64,000 nucleotides of DNA, taken from NCBI RefSeq assembly GCF_003387155.1, contig NZ_QUMT01000001.1:821066-885065 (forward strand). The letters are read 5' to 3'. The position numbers were made by a program, and so were the translations under genes. The notes beneath the pieces are model-generated. The model saw only the letters and a list, made by a program, of their open reading frames with translations, was not told the origin of the DNA and searched no databases. Of this stretch, positions 18,963-28,818 are shown piece by piece (position 1 is the stretch's first letter; every line of letters begins with the position of its first letter). The stretch comes from Roseateles depolymerans. Lineage in GTDB: Bacteria > Pseudomonadota > Gammaproteobacteria > Burkholderiales > Burkholderiaceae_C.

Positions 18963-21216
18963 CGCGCCAGACCCGCATCACCGCATTGGAGCGCTTGAGC
19001 GTGCGCAGCGTGTCGGCCAGGTGCAGACGGTCGCGCACGGCCAGCAGCAGCGTCATCTCGGCCGTCTCGCGCTGAGCGGCATCGTCGCTCATGGCGATGT
19101 GGGTGATGTCCGCTTCCGCGCTGCTGACGGCGGTGGCGATCTGCGCCAGCACGCCCTTGCCATTGCGCATCAGCACGCCGACTTCCGCCTCGAAGCTCCG
19201 GCTCAATTCTTCCGCCCAGCCCACGGCGATCCAGTGCTCGCTGTCCCGCTGGAACAGGCGGCGGCCCACCGCGCATTCACCGGTGTGGATGACCAGGCCT
19301 TCGCCGCGACCCAGATACCCCTTGATGTCGTCCCCCGGAATGGGGCGGCAGCAGGTGGCCAGCCGGACGGAGGCGCCTTCGCTGCCGTCGATCAGCACCT
19401 GGCCCTGGGACGGCGCATCGTCGGTGGCAAAGCGGCCCATGGTCAGCAGCACGGCGTCGGGCCGCTGTCCCTGCTCGGACAGGGTGCGTGCCAGCTTCTT
19501 GGCCACGATGCTCGCAATCTTGCGGCCCAGGCCGATTTCCACCAGCAGCTCGTCCACATGCCGATTGCCGGCCCAGCGGGCCAGGTCCTGCCACAGGGCG
19601 GCGGCTTCGGTCTCTTCCTCGTTTAGGCTGGGCAGGGCCAGGCCCTCGGCGCGCAGGGCCTGCGCCAGCATCTTGTGGCCCAGCTCGCGGGATTCCTCCT
19701 GCTCCAGATTCTTCAGGAAGTGGCGGATCTTGGAGCGGGCTCGGCCGGTGCGCACGAAGCTCAGCCAGGCCGGATTGGGACGCGCGCCGGCAGCGGTCAC
19801 GATCTCGATGACGTCGCCACTGCGCAGCTCGGTGCGCAGCGGCACCGCTTCGCCATTGACCTTGGCCGCCACGCAGTGGTCGCCGACGTCGGAGTGGATC
19901 GCATAAGCGAAGTCCACCGGCGTTGCGCCCTTGGGCAGCGCCATGATCTTGGATTTGGGCGTGAAGACGTAGACCGCGTCGGGGAACAGGTCGATCTTGA
20001 CGTGCTCCAGGAACTCGGTCGCGTCGCGGGTTTCGTCCTGGATGTCCAGCAGCGACTGCAGCCAGCGCGAGCCCAGTTGCTGCGCCGCCTTGGAGTCGCC
20101 CTTGCTCTTGTAGAGCCAGTGGGCGGCCACGCCCTTTTCGGCCACCATGTGCATGGCCTCGGTGCGCATCTGGAATTCCACCGGGGTGCCCAGCGGGCTG
20201 ACCAGGGTGGTGTGCAGCGACTGGTAGCCGTTGGGCTTGGGGATGGCGATGTAGTCCTTGAAGCGGCCCGGCTGCGGCTTGTAGAGCTGGTGGAGCACGC
20301 CAAGCGACCAGTAGCACTGGGGCAGGTCCTGCACGATGACGCGAAAGCCAAAGATGTCGCTGACCTGGGCAAAGCTCAGGTGTTTTTCGCTCATCTTTTT
20401 GTAGATGCTGAACAGCGTTTTCTCACGCCCTTGAATCTCCACCCGCAAATTGGCTTCGGCGAAGGCTTTCTGCACGTCGCGCTCGATGCGGGTGACCAGG
20501 TCACGCCGATGGCCGCGGGCCTTGGTCACGGCCTTGGCCAGCGCGGCGTGGCGCCAGGGGTGGATGTACTGGAAGGAGAGTTCCTGCAGTTCCCGGTAGA
20601 TCTCGTTCAGGCCCAGGCGGTGCGCGATCGGCGCGTAGATGTCGAGGGTTTCACGGGCGATGCGGCGGCGCTTGTCGAACGCCATGTGCTGCATGGTCCG
20701 CATGTTGTGCAGCCGGTCCGCCAGCTTGATGAGGATGACGCGCACGTCCCGCGCCATGGCCAGCAGCATCTTGCGAAAACTCTCGGCCTGCGATTCTTCC
20801 CGGGTGGAGAACTGCAGTTTGTCCAGCTTGGTCAGGCCGTCCACCAGTTCGGCGGTGGGGGCCTCGAAGCGCTCGATGAGTTCCGTCTTGGTGACGCCGC
20901 AGTCTTCCATGGCGTCATGCATCAGCGCGGCCATGATGGCCTGCGCATCCAGCCGCCAGTCGGCGCACAGCCCCGCCACGGCGATGGGATGGGTGATGTA
21001 GGGTTCACCGCTGGCGCGGAATTGACCCAGGTGGGCCTCGTCGGCGAACTTGTAGGCCTCGCGGATGCGCTTGATGTCGGACTTCGGCAGGTAGTGAAGC
21101 CGGGTCACCAGGGTGTCGAAGGACGACGCCTCGGACGCAGGGGCAGGCGCTGCCTTCGGGCCAGCGAGCCCGGTCAGGCCAGGAATGTGTGCGGTAGCGA
21201 AGGAGCGGAGACCCAT
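18952..21216 (-). CDS. spoT: bifunctional (p)ppGpp synthetase/hydrolase
   Basis: The 754-residue RelA/SpoT homologue has all domains: an HD hydrolase (HDAMEDCGVTK near residue 100, and LIKLADRLHNMRTM), a synthetase with GRFKDYIAIPKPNGYQSLHT (the RFKD signature of bifunctional rather than synthesis-only enzymes) and EFQMRTEAMHMVAEKGVAAHW, a TGS domain (VYVFTPKSKIMALPKGATPVDFAY), and a C-terminal ACT domain. It controls the stringent-response alarmone. It lies downstream of rpoZ and gmk on the same strand, the common proteobacterial order, but a hairpin separates it from rpoZ. Confidence 0.96.
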   Translation of the reverse strand: MGLRSFATAHIPGLTGLAGPKAAPAPASEASSFDTLVTRLHYLPKSDIKRIREAYKFADEAHLGQFRASGEPYITHPIAVAGLCADWRLDAQAIMAALMHDAMEDCGVTKTELIERFEAPTAELVDGLTKLDKLQFSTREESQAESFRKMLLAMARDVRVILIKLADRLHNMRTMQHMAFDKRRRIARETLDIYAPIAHRLGLNEIYRELQELSFQYIHPWRHAALAKAVTKARGHRRDLVTRIERDVQKAFAEANLRVEIQGREKTLFSIYKKMSEKHLSFAQVSDIFGFRVIVQDLPQCYWSLGVLHQLYKPQPGRFKDYIAIPKPNGYQSLHTTLVSPLGTPVEFQMRTEAMHMVAEKGVAAHWLYKSKGDSKAAQQLGSRWLQSLLDIQDETRDATEFLEHVKIDLFPDAVYVFTPKSKIMALPKGATPVDFAYAIHSDVGDHCVAAKVNGEAVPLRTELRSGDVIEIVTAAGARPNPAWLSFVRTGRARSKIRHFLKNLEQEESRELGHKMLAQALRAEGLALPSLNEEETEAAALWQDLARWAGNRHVDELLVEIGLGRKIASIVAKKLARTLSEQGQRPDAVLLTMGRFATDDAPSQGQVLIDGSEGASVRLATCCRPIPGDDIKGYLGRGEGLVIHTGECAVGRRLFQRDSEHWIAVGWAEELSRSFEAEVGVLMRNGKGVLAQIATAVSSAEADITHIAMSDDAAQRETAEMTLLLAVRDRLHLADTLRTLKRSNAVMRVWRVKP

Positions 21217-21285
21217 ATGCCAAATTTAACCCATGGCATGCAGGCTTTCCTGTGCAGGGGCTACTGCTGAGGCCTCAAAAGAACA

Positions 21286-21308
21286 AAAGGCGCCCAGGGG
21301 GCGCCTTT
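21286..21308 (-). terminator. hairpin between rpoZ and spoT
   Basis: AAAGGCGCC and GGCGCCTTT form a perfect inverted repeat around a 5-base loop. Read on the minus strand it ends in GGCGCCTTTTG, a short T run, so it may partly terminate rpoZ transcription or set the spoT level. Confidence 0.6.
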
Positions 21309-21327
21309 CGCAAGGGGCGTTGTGCGC

Positions 21328-21531
21328 TCAGACCGGCACGCGGCGCAGCATTTCCACGCCGACGTCGCCGTTGGCGACTTCACGCAGGGCGGTCACGCCC
21401 GGCTTGTTCTTCGATTCCAGCTTCGGGGCGTGGCCCTGGCTGAGCATGCGAGCGCGATAGGTCGCGGCGAGCACCAGCTGGAAGCGGTTGGGGATCTTGG
21501 TCAGGCAGTCTTCAACGGTGATGCGGGCCAT
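21328..21531 (-). CDS. rpoZ: RNA polymerase omega subunit
   Basis: The 67-residue product starts [28 protein letters not shown], the invariant omega N-terminus, and contains [17 protein letters not shown]. Omega helps beta' folding and forms part of a ppGpp-binding site, consistent with its position between gmk and spoT. The start at 21531 is preceded by CTCCAGGA. Confidence 0.95.
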   Translation of the reverse strand: MARITVEDCLTKIPNRFQLVLAATYRARMLSQGHAPKLESKNKPGVTALREVANGDVGVEMLRRVPV

Positions 21532-21594
21532 GCTGATGTCCTGGAGGAGGGTGAAGGGAGTGGGTTGAAAGCCAGCGAGGGGCGGGCTTTGAAC

Positions 21595-22218
21595 TCACTC
21601 GATGAGATCGAGCGCCCGGAACACGGCGGAGCGGTTCCGTTGCTGAGTCAGGTATTTTAGCCGTTGTGCCTGCACGATGGCTTTCAAGTCGAACAAGGCC
21701 GTCTCGAACACGGCATTGATGACCACGAAATCGAAGTGCCGGGCCTGGGCCACCTCGTTGCGGGCGTTTTCCATGCGCTTGGCGATCACCTCCGGTTCGG
21801 TGTCGCCGCGGCGGATCAGGCGCTGGCGCAGCTCATCCCAGCTGGGCGGCAGGATGAAGATGAGCACCGCGTGGGGGAACAGCTTCTTGATCTGCAGAGC
21901 GCCCTGGTAGTCGATCTCCAGGACCACGTCTTCGCCGTGAGAGATGCGCTGCTCGATGGCATTGCGCGAGGTGCCGTAGAGATTTCCGTGCACCTCGGCC
22001 CATTCGAAGAATTCGCCTCGGGCGACCATCGCGCGGAATTCCTCCGGGCCGACGAACAGGTACTCCCGCCCGTGCTGCTCCTGGCCGCGCGGCGCCCGGG
22101 AGGTGTGCGAGACGGAGACGGTCAGCTTGGCATCCAGCTCCAGCAGCGCCTTGACCAGACTGGACTTGCCAGCCCCGCTGGGGGCGGCCACAACGAACAA
22201 ATTACCGGGGTATTCCAT
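21595..22218 (-). CDS. gmk: guanylate kinase
   Basis: The 207-residue Gmk phosphorylates GMP to GDP. The P-loop [15 protein letters not shown] is near residue 12, [19 protein letters not shown] binds GMP, and the lid and core blocks ([31 protein letters not shown]) follow. It lies 63 bp upstream of rpoZ and 35 bp downstream of yicC on the same strand. Confidence 0.96.
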   Translation of the reverse strand: MEYPGNLFVVAAPSGAGKSSLVKALLELDAKLTVSVSHTSRAPRGQEQHGREYLFVGPEEFRAMVARGEFFEWAEVHGNLYGTSRNAIEQRISHGEDVVLEIDYQGALQIKKLFPHAVLIFILPPSWDELRQRLIRRGDTEPEVIAKRMENARNEVAQARHFDFVVINAVFETALFDLKAIVQAQRLKYLTQQRNRSAVFRALDLIE

Positions 22219-22253
22219 CGGGCAATTTTAGCGCCAGGCCCCGCAGGGCCCGG

Positions 22254-23171
22254 TCATTCGATGTTCTGCACCTGCTCGCGAAGCTGCTCAATCGCGACTT
22301 TCATCTCGACCGAGATATTGGTCAGCTCGATTGCCACCGCCTTGGAACCCAAAGTATTGGCTTCACGGTGTAACTCCTGCATCAGGAAGTCCAGCCGTTT
22401 TCCGATGTCGCCCCCCTTTTTCAGCAGGCGTTCCACCTCATCCAGGTGGGAGCGAAGGCGGGTCAATTCCTCGGCAACGTCAATGCGAAGGGCATAGGCC
22501 GCGGCCTCATTCACCGCACGTTCCTGCAGTGATTGCTCGGACACTGACGTGGTCGCGCCAGCCGCTGAAAGGGCCTCTTTCCAGCGCTCCAGGAAACGCT
22601 CCTGCTGACGCTGCACGGCGGCCGGAATCAGCGGCTCGGCCTGGTCGGCCAACTGCCGCAAAGTGGCCACGCGCTGCTTGAGCATCGTCACCAGTTTGGC
22701 ACCCTCGCGCTCACGCGCTTCGAGGAAGCCCTTGAGACACTGCCGCGCGGCTTCCAGCACCTGTTCATCGGCAGGAGCGGGCCCGCCGCTGCCGCCCTTG
22801 CACCACTGCAAAGCCTCCTGAACCGACAGGCCTTGCGCCTTCGGCAGCCAGGCCTTGATCTGCTCTTCCAGACGCGCCAGCCGGTTGAGTTGATCGGGTT
22901 GCGGATTGGGCACCGTGCTCTCGGATTCGCGCTGCATCGCGATGCGCAATTCCATCTTGCCGCGCTTGACCTGGCTGGTCACCAGTTCCCGCAAGGCGGG
23001 CTCCAATGCGCGCAGCTCGTCGGGCATGCGAAAGCTCAAATCCAGGAATCGCCCGTTCACCGACCGGGCCTCCACGGTGACGCCTGCGGCGACGGGAGCA
23101 CTAGGGGTTTCGCCGGAGGTCGTCGGTTGTGCCGTGGCGCTGGCATAACCGGTCATGCTGTAAACTGGCAT
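22254..23171 (-). CDS. yicC: YicC/YloC family endoribonuclease
   Basis: The 305-residue product starts MPVYSMTGYASA, the family N-terminus, continues with VEARSVNGRFLDLSFRMPDELR, and ends in the conserved DFLMQELHREANTLGSKA...ELTNISVEMKVAIEQLREQVQNIE region. Family members are ring-shaped endoribonucleases that degrade structured RNA, including a regulatory sRNA in E. coli. The start at 23171 lies 31 bp from the divergent kinase gene, so the two share a promoter region. Confidence 0.93.
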   Translation of the reverse strand: MPVYSMTGYASATAQPTTSGETPSAPVAAGVTVEARSVNGRFLDLSFRMPDELRALEPALRELVTSQVKRGKMELRIAMQRESESTVPNPQPDQLNRLARLEEQIKAWLPKAQGLSVQEALQWCKGGSGGPAPADEQVLEAARQCLKGFLEAREREGAKLVTMLKQRVATLRQLADQAEPLIPAAVQRQQERFLERWKEALSAAGATTSVSEQSLQERAVNEAAAYALRIDVAEELTRLRSHLDEVERLLKKGGDIGKRLDFLMQELHREANTLGSKAVAIELTNISVEMKVAIEQLREQVQNIE

Positions 23172-23202
23172 CAGCTATCGGTAGAGAAATCGAACCGCGA
23201 TT

Positions 23203-24171
23203 ATGTCAAAGCCGAAACCGGCGCCCCTGCCCGCAGGCACGGTGGTGGGTGGCTATCAGATCATCAAAAAACTGGCTGCGGGTGGTTTCGGCGTGGTGTA
23301 CCTCGCCGAAGACCCCGACCATCATTTGGTGGCCCTGAAAGAATACCTCCCGTCATCACTGGCCGAACGATCACCCGGAGAACTGACGCCCCGCGTCAAA
23401 CCGGAAAAACAGCCCCTCTATAGACTGGGGCTGCGCAGCTTTTTTGAAGAAGGCCGCTCACTCGCGCAAATTTCGCACCCCAGCGTTGTCTCGGTGCTGA
23501 ATTTCCTGCGAGAGAACGAGACCGTCTATATGGTCATGAACTACCTGCAGGGCGACACGCTGCAGGACTTCATCGTGACCGCACGGGATCTGAAGCGAGA
23601 CAAGGTCTTCCGGGAGTCCACCATCCGGTCCTTGTTCGACGAGATCCTGAAAGGGCTGCGCATCGTGCACCAGCACAAGATGCTGCACCTGGACATTAAG
23701 CCGGCCAACATCTTCATCACCAACGACAACAAGGCGGTGCTGCTGGACTTCGGCGCGGCGCGGGAAGTGCTGTCCAAGGAAGGCAACTTCATTCGCCCGA
23801 TGTACACCCCGGGCTTTGCCGCGCCGGAGATGTACCGCCGCGACGGATCGCTGGGCCCCTGGACCGACATCTACGCGATCGGCGCCTGTATCTACGCCTG
23901 CATGCAGGGCTATCCGCCCAACGATGCGCCGCAGCGCCTGGAAAAGGACCGCCTGGGCCTGAGCCTGTCGCGCCTGCGCAATGTGTATTCGGACAACCTG
24001 CTGGAAGTGACCGAATGGTGCATGTCGCTGGACCCGCTGACCCGTCCGCAGAGCGTGTTTGCGCTGCAGAAGGAGCTGTCGCGGGAGACCGAGCGCCGCT
24101 ACACCAAGCTCAGTTTCAGTGAACGCCTGAAGCTGCAGCTCGAGAACCTCAAGACCGGAGCCAAGGCGTGA
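23203..24171 (+). CDS. Hanks-type serine/threonine protein kinase
   Basis: The 322-residue soluble kinase has a complete catalytic core: Gly loop AAGGFGVVYLAED (about 26-38), the ATP-binding Lys in ALKEY, the catalytic loop HLDIKPANIF (about 160), DFGAAR and the activation-segment end APEMYRRDG. No transmembrane or sensor domain follows, so it is cytoplasmic. The stop overlaps the GTG of a PP2C phosphatase, which should reverse its phosphorylations. The pair heads a run of rph, rdgB and hemW. Targets are unknown. Confidence 0.92.
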   Translation: MSKPKPAPLPAGTVVGGYQIIKKLAAGGFGVVYLAEDPDHHLVALKEYLPSSLAERSPGELTPRVKPEKQPLYRLGLRSFFEEGRSLAQISHPSVVSVLNFLRENETVYMVMNYLQGDTLQDFIVTARDLKRDKVFRESTIRSLFDEILKGLRIVHQHKMLHLDIKPANIFITNDNKAVLLDFGAAREVLSKEGNFIRPMYTPGFAAPEMYRRDGSLGPWTDIYAIGACIYACMQGYPPNDAPQRLEKDRLGLSLSRLRNVYSDNLLEVTEWCMSLDPLTRPQSVFALQKELSRETERRYTKLSFSERLKLQLENLKTGAKA

Positions 24172-25064
24172 GGTTTTCCGTCTATCAGGTCAGCCGCCGT
24201 GGCGGCCGGGAAAAGAATGAGGACCGCATGGGGTATTGCTATACCCGCGAGTCCGGTCTCTTTGCCCTGGCCGACGGCATGGGCGGCCACCCGGACGGCG
24301 AAGTCGCGGCGCACATGGCGCTGCAGAACGTCGCCGCGCTGTATCAACGCGATGCGCAGCCCGTGCTGCCGCATCCCACCCAGTTCCTGGAAACTGCCGT
24401 GCTGCTGGCTCACCAGCAACTGCTGGCCTATGCCGCCGAGCGCGGCATGAGCGACACGCCGCGCACCACCGTCGTGGTGGCGGTGATGCAGCAGGGTCAG
24501 ATCTGGTGGGCCCACTGCGGCGACTCCCGCATGTACCTGGCCCGGGATACCGAACTCATTGCCCGCACCCGGGACCATTCCTACAGCGAGCTGCAGGAAG
24601 CCCTCGGCCGCCATGCGACCGGTGCCGAGCGATTCAACCGTCACGTCCTCTTTACCTGCCTGGGCAGTCCGGGCAAGCCGATGATCGATGTGAACGGCCC
24701 CGTGCTGCTGCAAAACGGCGACCGCATGCTGCTGTGCTCCGACGGTCTGTGGAGCTCGGTCAGCGACGCCGACATCCTGCGCCTGCTCAGCGAAGCCCGC
24801 ACCGTTGCCGATGCGGTGCCCGAGCTGGTGGAACAGGCGCTGCGCCAGGCCGGCGCCCGCAGTGACAACGTCACCGCGCTGGCGGTGGAATGGGAAGGCG
24901 AGGGCGATGCGCCCGACTCCATTTCCACGCAGGACCTGGACGACCAGGGCTTTGCCTCCACCATCCAGGGCGCCGGGCAGGAACAGCTCGACGAAGCCGA
25001 GATCGACAGCGCCGTGCGCGAGATCCAGGACGCCATCCGTCGCGCTGGCAAGAAACCCCGCTGA
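24168..25064 (+). CDS. PP2C-family serine/threonine phosphatase
   Basis: A 298-residue PPM phosphatase. Metal ligands are visible in [36 protein letters not shown] and [12 protein letters not shown]. It starts at a GTG that overlaps the kinase stop by 4 bp, implying translational coupling and a kinase/phosphatase switch. The C-terminal 45 residues are acidic and Gln/Asp-rich, outside the catalytic domain. Confidence 0.92.
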   Translation: MRFSVYQVSRRGGREKNEDRMGYCYTRESGLFALADGMGGHPDGEVAAHMALQNVAALYQRDAQPVLPHPTQFLETAVLLAHQQLLAYAAERGMSDTPRTTVVVAVMQQGQIWWAHCGDSRMYLARDTELIARTRDHSYSELQEALGRHATGAERFNRHVLFTCLGSPGKPMIDVNGPVLLQNGDRMLLCSDGLWSSVSDADILRLLSEARTVADAVPELVEQALRQAGARSDNVTALAVEWEGEGDAPDSISTQDLDDQGFASTIQGAGQEQLDEAEIDSAVREIQDAIRRAGKKPR

Positions 25065-25075
25065 AGGAACATTCC

Positions 25076-25807
25076 ATGACCGCCATTGCCAGCCGCCCGC
25101 AAGGGCGCGCGGCCGACGCCCTGCGCCCGGTTCGCATCACCCGCCACTACACCCGCCACGCTGAAGGCGCGGTGCTGATCGAGTTCGGCGACACCAAGGT
25201 GCTGTGCACCGCCTCCGTCGAAGAGAAGGTGCCGCCGCACAAGAAGGGCTCGGGCGAGGGCTGGGTCACCGCCGAATACGGCATGCTGCCGCGTGCCACC
25301 CACACCCGCAGCGACCGCGAAGCCGCCCGTGGCAAGCAGACCGGCCGCACGCAGGAAATCCAGCGTCTGATCGGCCGCGCGCTGCGCTCGGTCTTCGACT
25401 TGAAGAAGCTGGGCGAGCGCACCATCCAGCTGGACTGCGACGTGCTGCAGGCCGACGGGGGCACCCGCACCGCAGCCATCACCGGCGCCTATGTGGCGGC
25501 GCATGATGCAGTGAGCTGGCTGCTGTCGCAGGGCAAGATCACGCAGTCGCCGCTGCTGGACGCGGTGGCCGCCATCTCCGTCGGCATCAAGGACGGCCAG
25601 GCGCTGCTGGATCTGGAATACGTGGAAGACTCCACCTGCGACACCGACATGAATGTGGTGATGACCGGCGCCGGTCACTTCGTGGAACTGCAGGGCACCG
25701 CCGAAGGCGTGGCCTTCACCCGCGCGGAAGTGGACGTGCTGCTGAACCTGGCCGAGAAGGGCATCCGCGACTTGCTGGTTGCTCAGCGACAGGCCCTGGG
25801 TCTTTGA
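25076..25807 (+). CDS. rph: ribonuclease PH
   Basis: A 243-residue phosphorolytic 3'-5' exoribonuclease that trims tRNA 3' ends. Signatures include [67 protein letters not shown] and [20 protein letters not shown] precedes the ATG at 25076. It lies 11 bp after the phosphatase gene. Confidence 0.96.
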   Translation: MTAIASRPQGRAADALRPVRITRHYTRHAEGAVLIEFGDTKVLCTASVEEKVPPHKKGSGEGWVTAEYGMLPRATHTRSDREAARGKQTGRTQEIQRLIGRALRSVFDLKKLGERTIQLDCDVLQADGGTRTAAITGAYVAAHDAVSWLLSQGKITQSPLLDAVAAISVGIKDGQALLDLEYVEDSTCDTDMNVVMTGAGHFVELQGTAEGVAFTRAEVDVLLNLAEKGIRDLLVAQRQALGL

Positions 25808-25828
25808 ACGTCTGCGGAGGAGCAAGCG

Positions 25829-26434
25829 ATGAAGTTGGTCCTGGCCTCCAACAATGCCAAGAAGCTCAAGGAACTGCAGGCGCTGTTCCAGCCGCTCGGT
25901 CTGGCACTCGTCACCCAGGGCAGCCTGGGCATTCCTGAAGCCGAGGAGCCGTTCGACACCTTCGTGGAGAACGCCCTGACCAAGGCCCGCCATGCCGCTC
26001 GCGAAAGCGGCCTGCCGGCGCTGGCCGACGATTCGGGCCTGGCGGTGGAGGCGCTGGGCGGGGCGCCCGGCGTGCTGTCCGCCCGCTATGCCACGCTGTT
26101 CGGCTTCGAGAAGAGCGACGCGGAGAACAACCGCGTGTTGCTGGACAAGCTCACCGGCCAGGCCGACCGCCGTGCGCGGTTTGTCTGCGCCTTGGTCGCC
26201 GTGCGCTCGGCCACCGACCCCGAGCCGCTGATCGCCATGGGTCGCTGGAATGGCGAGATCCTCCAGTCGGCGCGCGGTGAAGCCGGTTTCGGCTACGACC
26301 CGCTGATGTTCATTCCGTCGCTGGGCCAGAGCGTGGCCGAGCTGAGTGCCGAGCAGAAGAACCGCCTGAGCCATCGGGCCCTGGCGTCCGAAGACCTGCT
26401 GCGGCAGATGCGCGAGGCCTGGCACCTTGGCTGA
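25829..26434 (+). CDS. rdgB: XTP/dITP diphosphatase (RdgB/HAM1)
   Basis: A 201-residue house-cleaning pyrophosphatase that removes non-canonical purine triphosphates. The N-terminal LASNNAKKLKELQ (SxNxxK phosphate binding), ALADDSGLAVEALGG, and GEAGFGYDPLMFIP motifs are all present. CGGAGGAGC precedes the ATG. It follows rph in the usual order and its stop is 10 bp from the hemW ATG. Confidence 0.96.
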   Translation: MKLVLASNNAKKLKELQALFQPLGLALVTQGSLGIPEAEEPFDTFVENALTKARHAARESGLPALADDSGLAVEALGGAPGVLSARYATLFGFEKSDAENNRVLLDKLTGQADRRARFVCALVAVRSATDPEPLIAMGRWNGEILQSARGEAGFGYDPLMFIPSLGQSVAELSAEQKNRLSHRALASEDLLRQMREAWHLG

Positions 26435-26444
26435 CATCATCCGC

Positions 26445-27629
26445 ATGATGCGCCCCGGCACGCTGAGCCTGTCGGCGCTGCCGCCGCTGTCGCTGTATGT
26501 GCACCTGCCCTGGTGCCTGCGCAAGTGCCCGTACTGCGACTTCAATTCGCACGAGTTCCGCGCCGGCAAGGAACTGGACGACGACACCGCCGCCCGCTAC
26601 CTCGCCGCCCTGCGCGCCGACCTGGAAGCCTCGCTGCCGCTGGTGTGGGGGCGGCCGGTGATCTCCGTGTTCATCGGCGGCGGCACGCCCAGCCTGTTCA
26701 AGCCGTCGCAGATCGCGGAGCTGATCTCCGACCTGCGGGCCCGGCTGCCGCTGGAGCCCGGCTGCGAGATCACGATGGAAGCCAACCCCGGCACCTTCGA
26801 GCGCGAGCGCTTTGCAGGGTTTGCGCAGGCGGGTGTGACGCGGCTGTCGATCGGTGTGCAGAGCTTCGACGACGCGCAGTTGGCAGCGCTGGGACGTGTC
26901 CACAGCAGCGAGCAGGCCCATGCGGCCATCGAGGAAGCGGCCCGGTCGTTTGGCACCTTCAACATCGACCTGATGTATGCGCTGCCCGGCCAGACGCTGG
27001 ACGCCCTGGCCCAGGACCTGGATCAGGCACTGGCCTACCGCCCGCCGCATCTGTCGGTCTACCACCTGACCATCGAGCCCAACACCCGCTTTGCCAACCA
27101 GCCGCCGGAGCATCTGCCGGATCCGGACCTGGCCAGCGACATGCTGGACCTGATCACCGACCGCACCGCCATCCAGGGCTTGTCACGGTATGAGGTGTCG
27201 GCCTATGCGCGCGACGGGCATCGCTGCCAGCACAACCTGAACTACTGGCAGTTCGGCGACTACCTCGGCATCGGCGCCGGCGCGCATGGCAAGCTGTCCT
27301 TTGCGCATCGGCTGCTGCGGCAGGTCCGCTGGCGCGATCCGGCCACCTACATGGCCAAGGCGCTGGAAGGGCAGGCGGTCTCGAACGAAAACGAAGTGGC
27401 GCGATCGGAGCTGCCCTTCGAGTTCATGCTCAATGCCCTGCGTCTGAAGGACGGGGTGTCGATGCAGAGCTTCCTGGAGCGCACCGGTCTGCCGCCTTCC
27501 AGCATTGCGCAGGCAATGGCGCAAGGGCGGGCCAAGGGCCTGCTGGATCCGGACCCCGCCGTGATCCGTCCGACCCCGCTAGGGTTTGATTTCCTGAGTG
27601 ACCTGCAGGCGCTGTTCCTGGCGTCTTGA
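26445..27629 (+). CDS. hemW: HemW, radical SAM heme chaperone (coproporphyrinogen oxidase-like)
   Basis: The 394-residue radical SAM protein binds a 4Fe-4S cluster through HLPWCLRKCPYCDFNS (CxxxCxxC, about residues 22-30). FIGGGTPSLF, TMEANPGTFE, RLSIGVQSFDD and LMYALPGQT follow, then the HemN C-terminal domain (NYWQFGDYLGIGAGAHGK). HemW-type proteins lack the extra N-terminal Cys and catalytic residues of HemN and bind haem. The ATG at 26445 is preferred over an overlapping TTG at 26427. Confidence 0.92.
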   Translation: MMRPGTLSLSALPPLSLYVHLPWCLRKCPYCDFNSHEFRAGKELDDDTAARYLAALRADLEASLPLVWGRPVISVFIGGGTPSLFKPSQIAELISDLRARLPLEPGCEITMEANPGTFERERFAGFAQAGVTRLSIGVQSFDDAQLAALGRVHSSEQAHAAIEEAARSFGTFNIDLMYALPGQTLDALAQDLDQALAYRPPHLSVYHLTIEPNTRFANQPPEHLPDPDLASDMLDLITDRTAIQGLSRYEVSAYARDGHRCQHNLNYWQFGDYLGIGAGAHGKLSFAHRLLRQVRWRDPATYMAKALEGQAVSNENEVARSELPFEFMLNALRLKDGVSMQSFLERTGLPPSSIAQAMAQGRAKGLLDPDPAVIRPTPLGFDFLSDLQALFLAS

Positions 27630-27723
27630 GCTGGACTTCTTGAGCCGGACGTTTGAGCCTGGCGTCGGACGCTGCAGAATTGTCGCGTTCGACGCTGACG
27701 CTGGTGTGGCGCTCATGAGGCGC

Positions 27724-28662
27724 TCATGAGGCGCTAATCCCGCTCAGACCCTCCAGCGCGGCATCCAGCGCCGCCCGCGACTGCGCCGTCTCGGCGTGCA
27801 GCCAATCCACAAAGGCGGTCAGCGCGGGGTTGCCCTTCATGCCGGGTGGATAGACCACGTGATAGTGCTGCGGCTCATGCAGCACCGGCTGACGCGGGGC
27901 CACCCGCACCAGGCGCCCCTCCAGCAGCGCATCGGCCGCCAGCAGCTCGCGGGTCAGGCCGATGCCCATGCCTTGCTCGGTGGCCATCAGCAGCAGGCCT
28001 GCGTCGTTGAAGGTGGCCACCGGCGTGACCTGTCGCTTGACGCCGCACAGCGCAAACCAGTCGGACCATTGATCGGCATCGCCCAGCAGCGGCTGCTCGG
28101 CCAGCGCTTCCAGTGGCAGCCCGATCAATTGATGGGCGAGCGCCGGGGACGCGACCGGCAGCAGCGTGGAATCGAACAGCGGCTCGCTGACCAGTCCCGG
28201 CCATGAACCCTTGCCCTGCCGCAAGGCCACGTCATAACCGTCGCGCTCCAGGTCCATCAGCCGCTGGCTGGCGTCGATCTCAAGCGCCACCTCGGGGTGA
28301 CGGGCATGGAAGCGGTTGAGTCGCGGCATCAGCCAGCGCTGGCAGAAGGAGGGCAGGGCGGTGATGCGAAGGCTGCGCTGCTCCAGGCCATGGGCGGCGG
28401 TGGCGGAGCGCAGTCCGGCGTCCAGTTCCTGGTAGGCCCGCTCGACCGCTTGCAGCAGCGCGCGACCGGCTGCGTTGAGCACGACGCGGCGGCCTTGCCG
28501 GTCGAAGACGGGGAAGCCCAATTGGAGCTCCAGCGCGCGGATCTGCTGGCTGATGGCACTGTGGGTGAGGCTCAGTTGCTCCGCTGCGGCGCGCAGGTTC
28601 TGCGCAAGCGCGGCGGCGCGGAAGGCGGCCAGGTATTGGAGGGGCAGGCGGGGCGGGCGCAT
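27724..28662 (-). CDS. LysR-type transcriptional regulator (GcvA-like)
   Basis: A 312-residue LysR regulator: N-terminal winged HTH (LQYLAAFRAAALAQNLRAAAEQLSLTHSAISQQIRALE, about 8-45), then a periplasmic-binding-like effector domain (ITALPSFCQRWLMPRL, YDVALRQG, GMGIGLTREL). The pattern is that of the GcvA subgroup, which includes beta-lactamase and glycine-cleavage regulators. The usual divergent target gene would be the small membrane protein at 28819, 156 bp away. Effector unknown. Confidence 0.9.
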   Translation of the reverse strand: MRPPRLPLQYLAAFRAAALAQNLRAAAEQLSLTHSAISQQIRALELQLGFPVFDRQGRRVVLNAAGRALLQAVERAYQELDAGLRSATAAHGLEQRSLRITALPSFCQRWLMPRLNRFHARHPEVALEIDASQRLMDLERDGYDVALRQGKGSWPGLVSEPLFDSTLLPVASPALAHQLIGLPLEALAEQPLLGDADQWSDWFALCGVKRQVTPVATFNDAGLLLMATEQGMGIGLTRELLAADALLEGRLVRVAPRQPVLHEPQHYHVVYPPGMKGNPALTAFVDWLHAETAQSRAALDAALEGLSGISAS

Positions 28663-28818
28663 CGGGCGGGTCAGCGGGCCAAGTTCCGCTGATTGGTTAG
28701 AGGGGCTTACCAGTCAGGCCAGGATAAAGCGTTTGGATTGGTTGGTTTGGCTACCTAGCATAACCCCATGACGTCCCGCCACCACCCCCGCCTTGAATGC
28801 CACCGCCAGGAGGCCACG

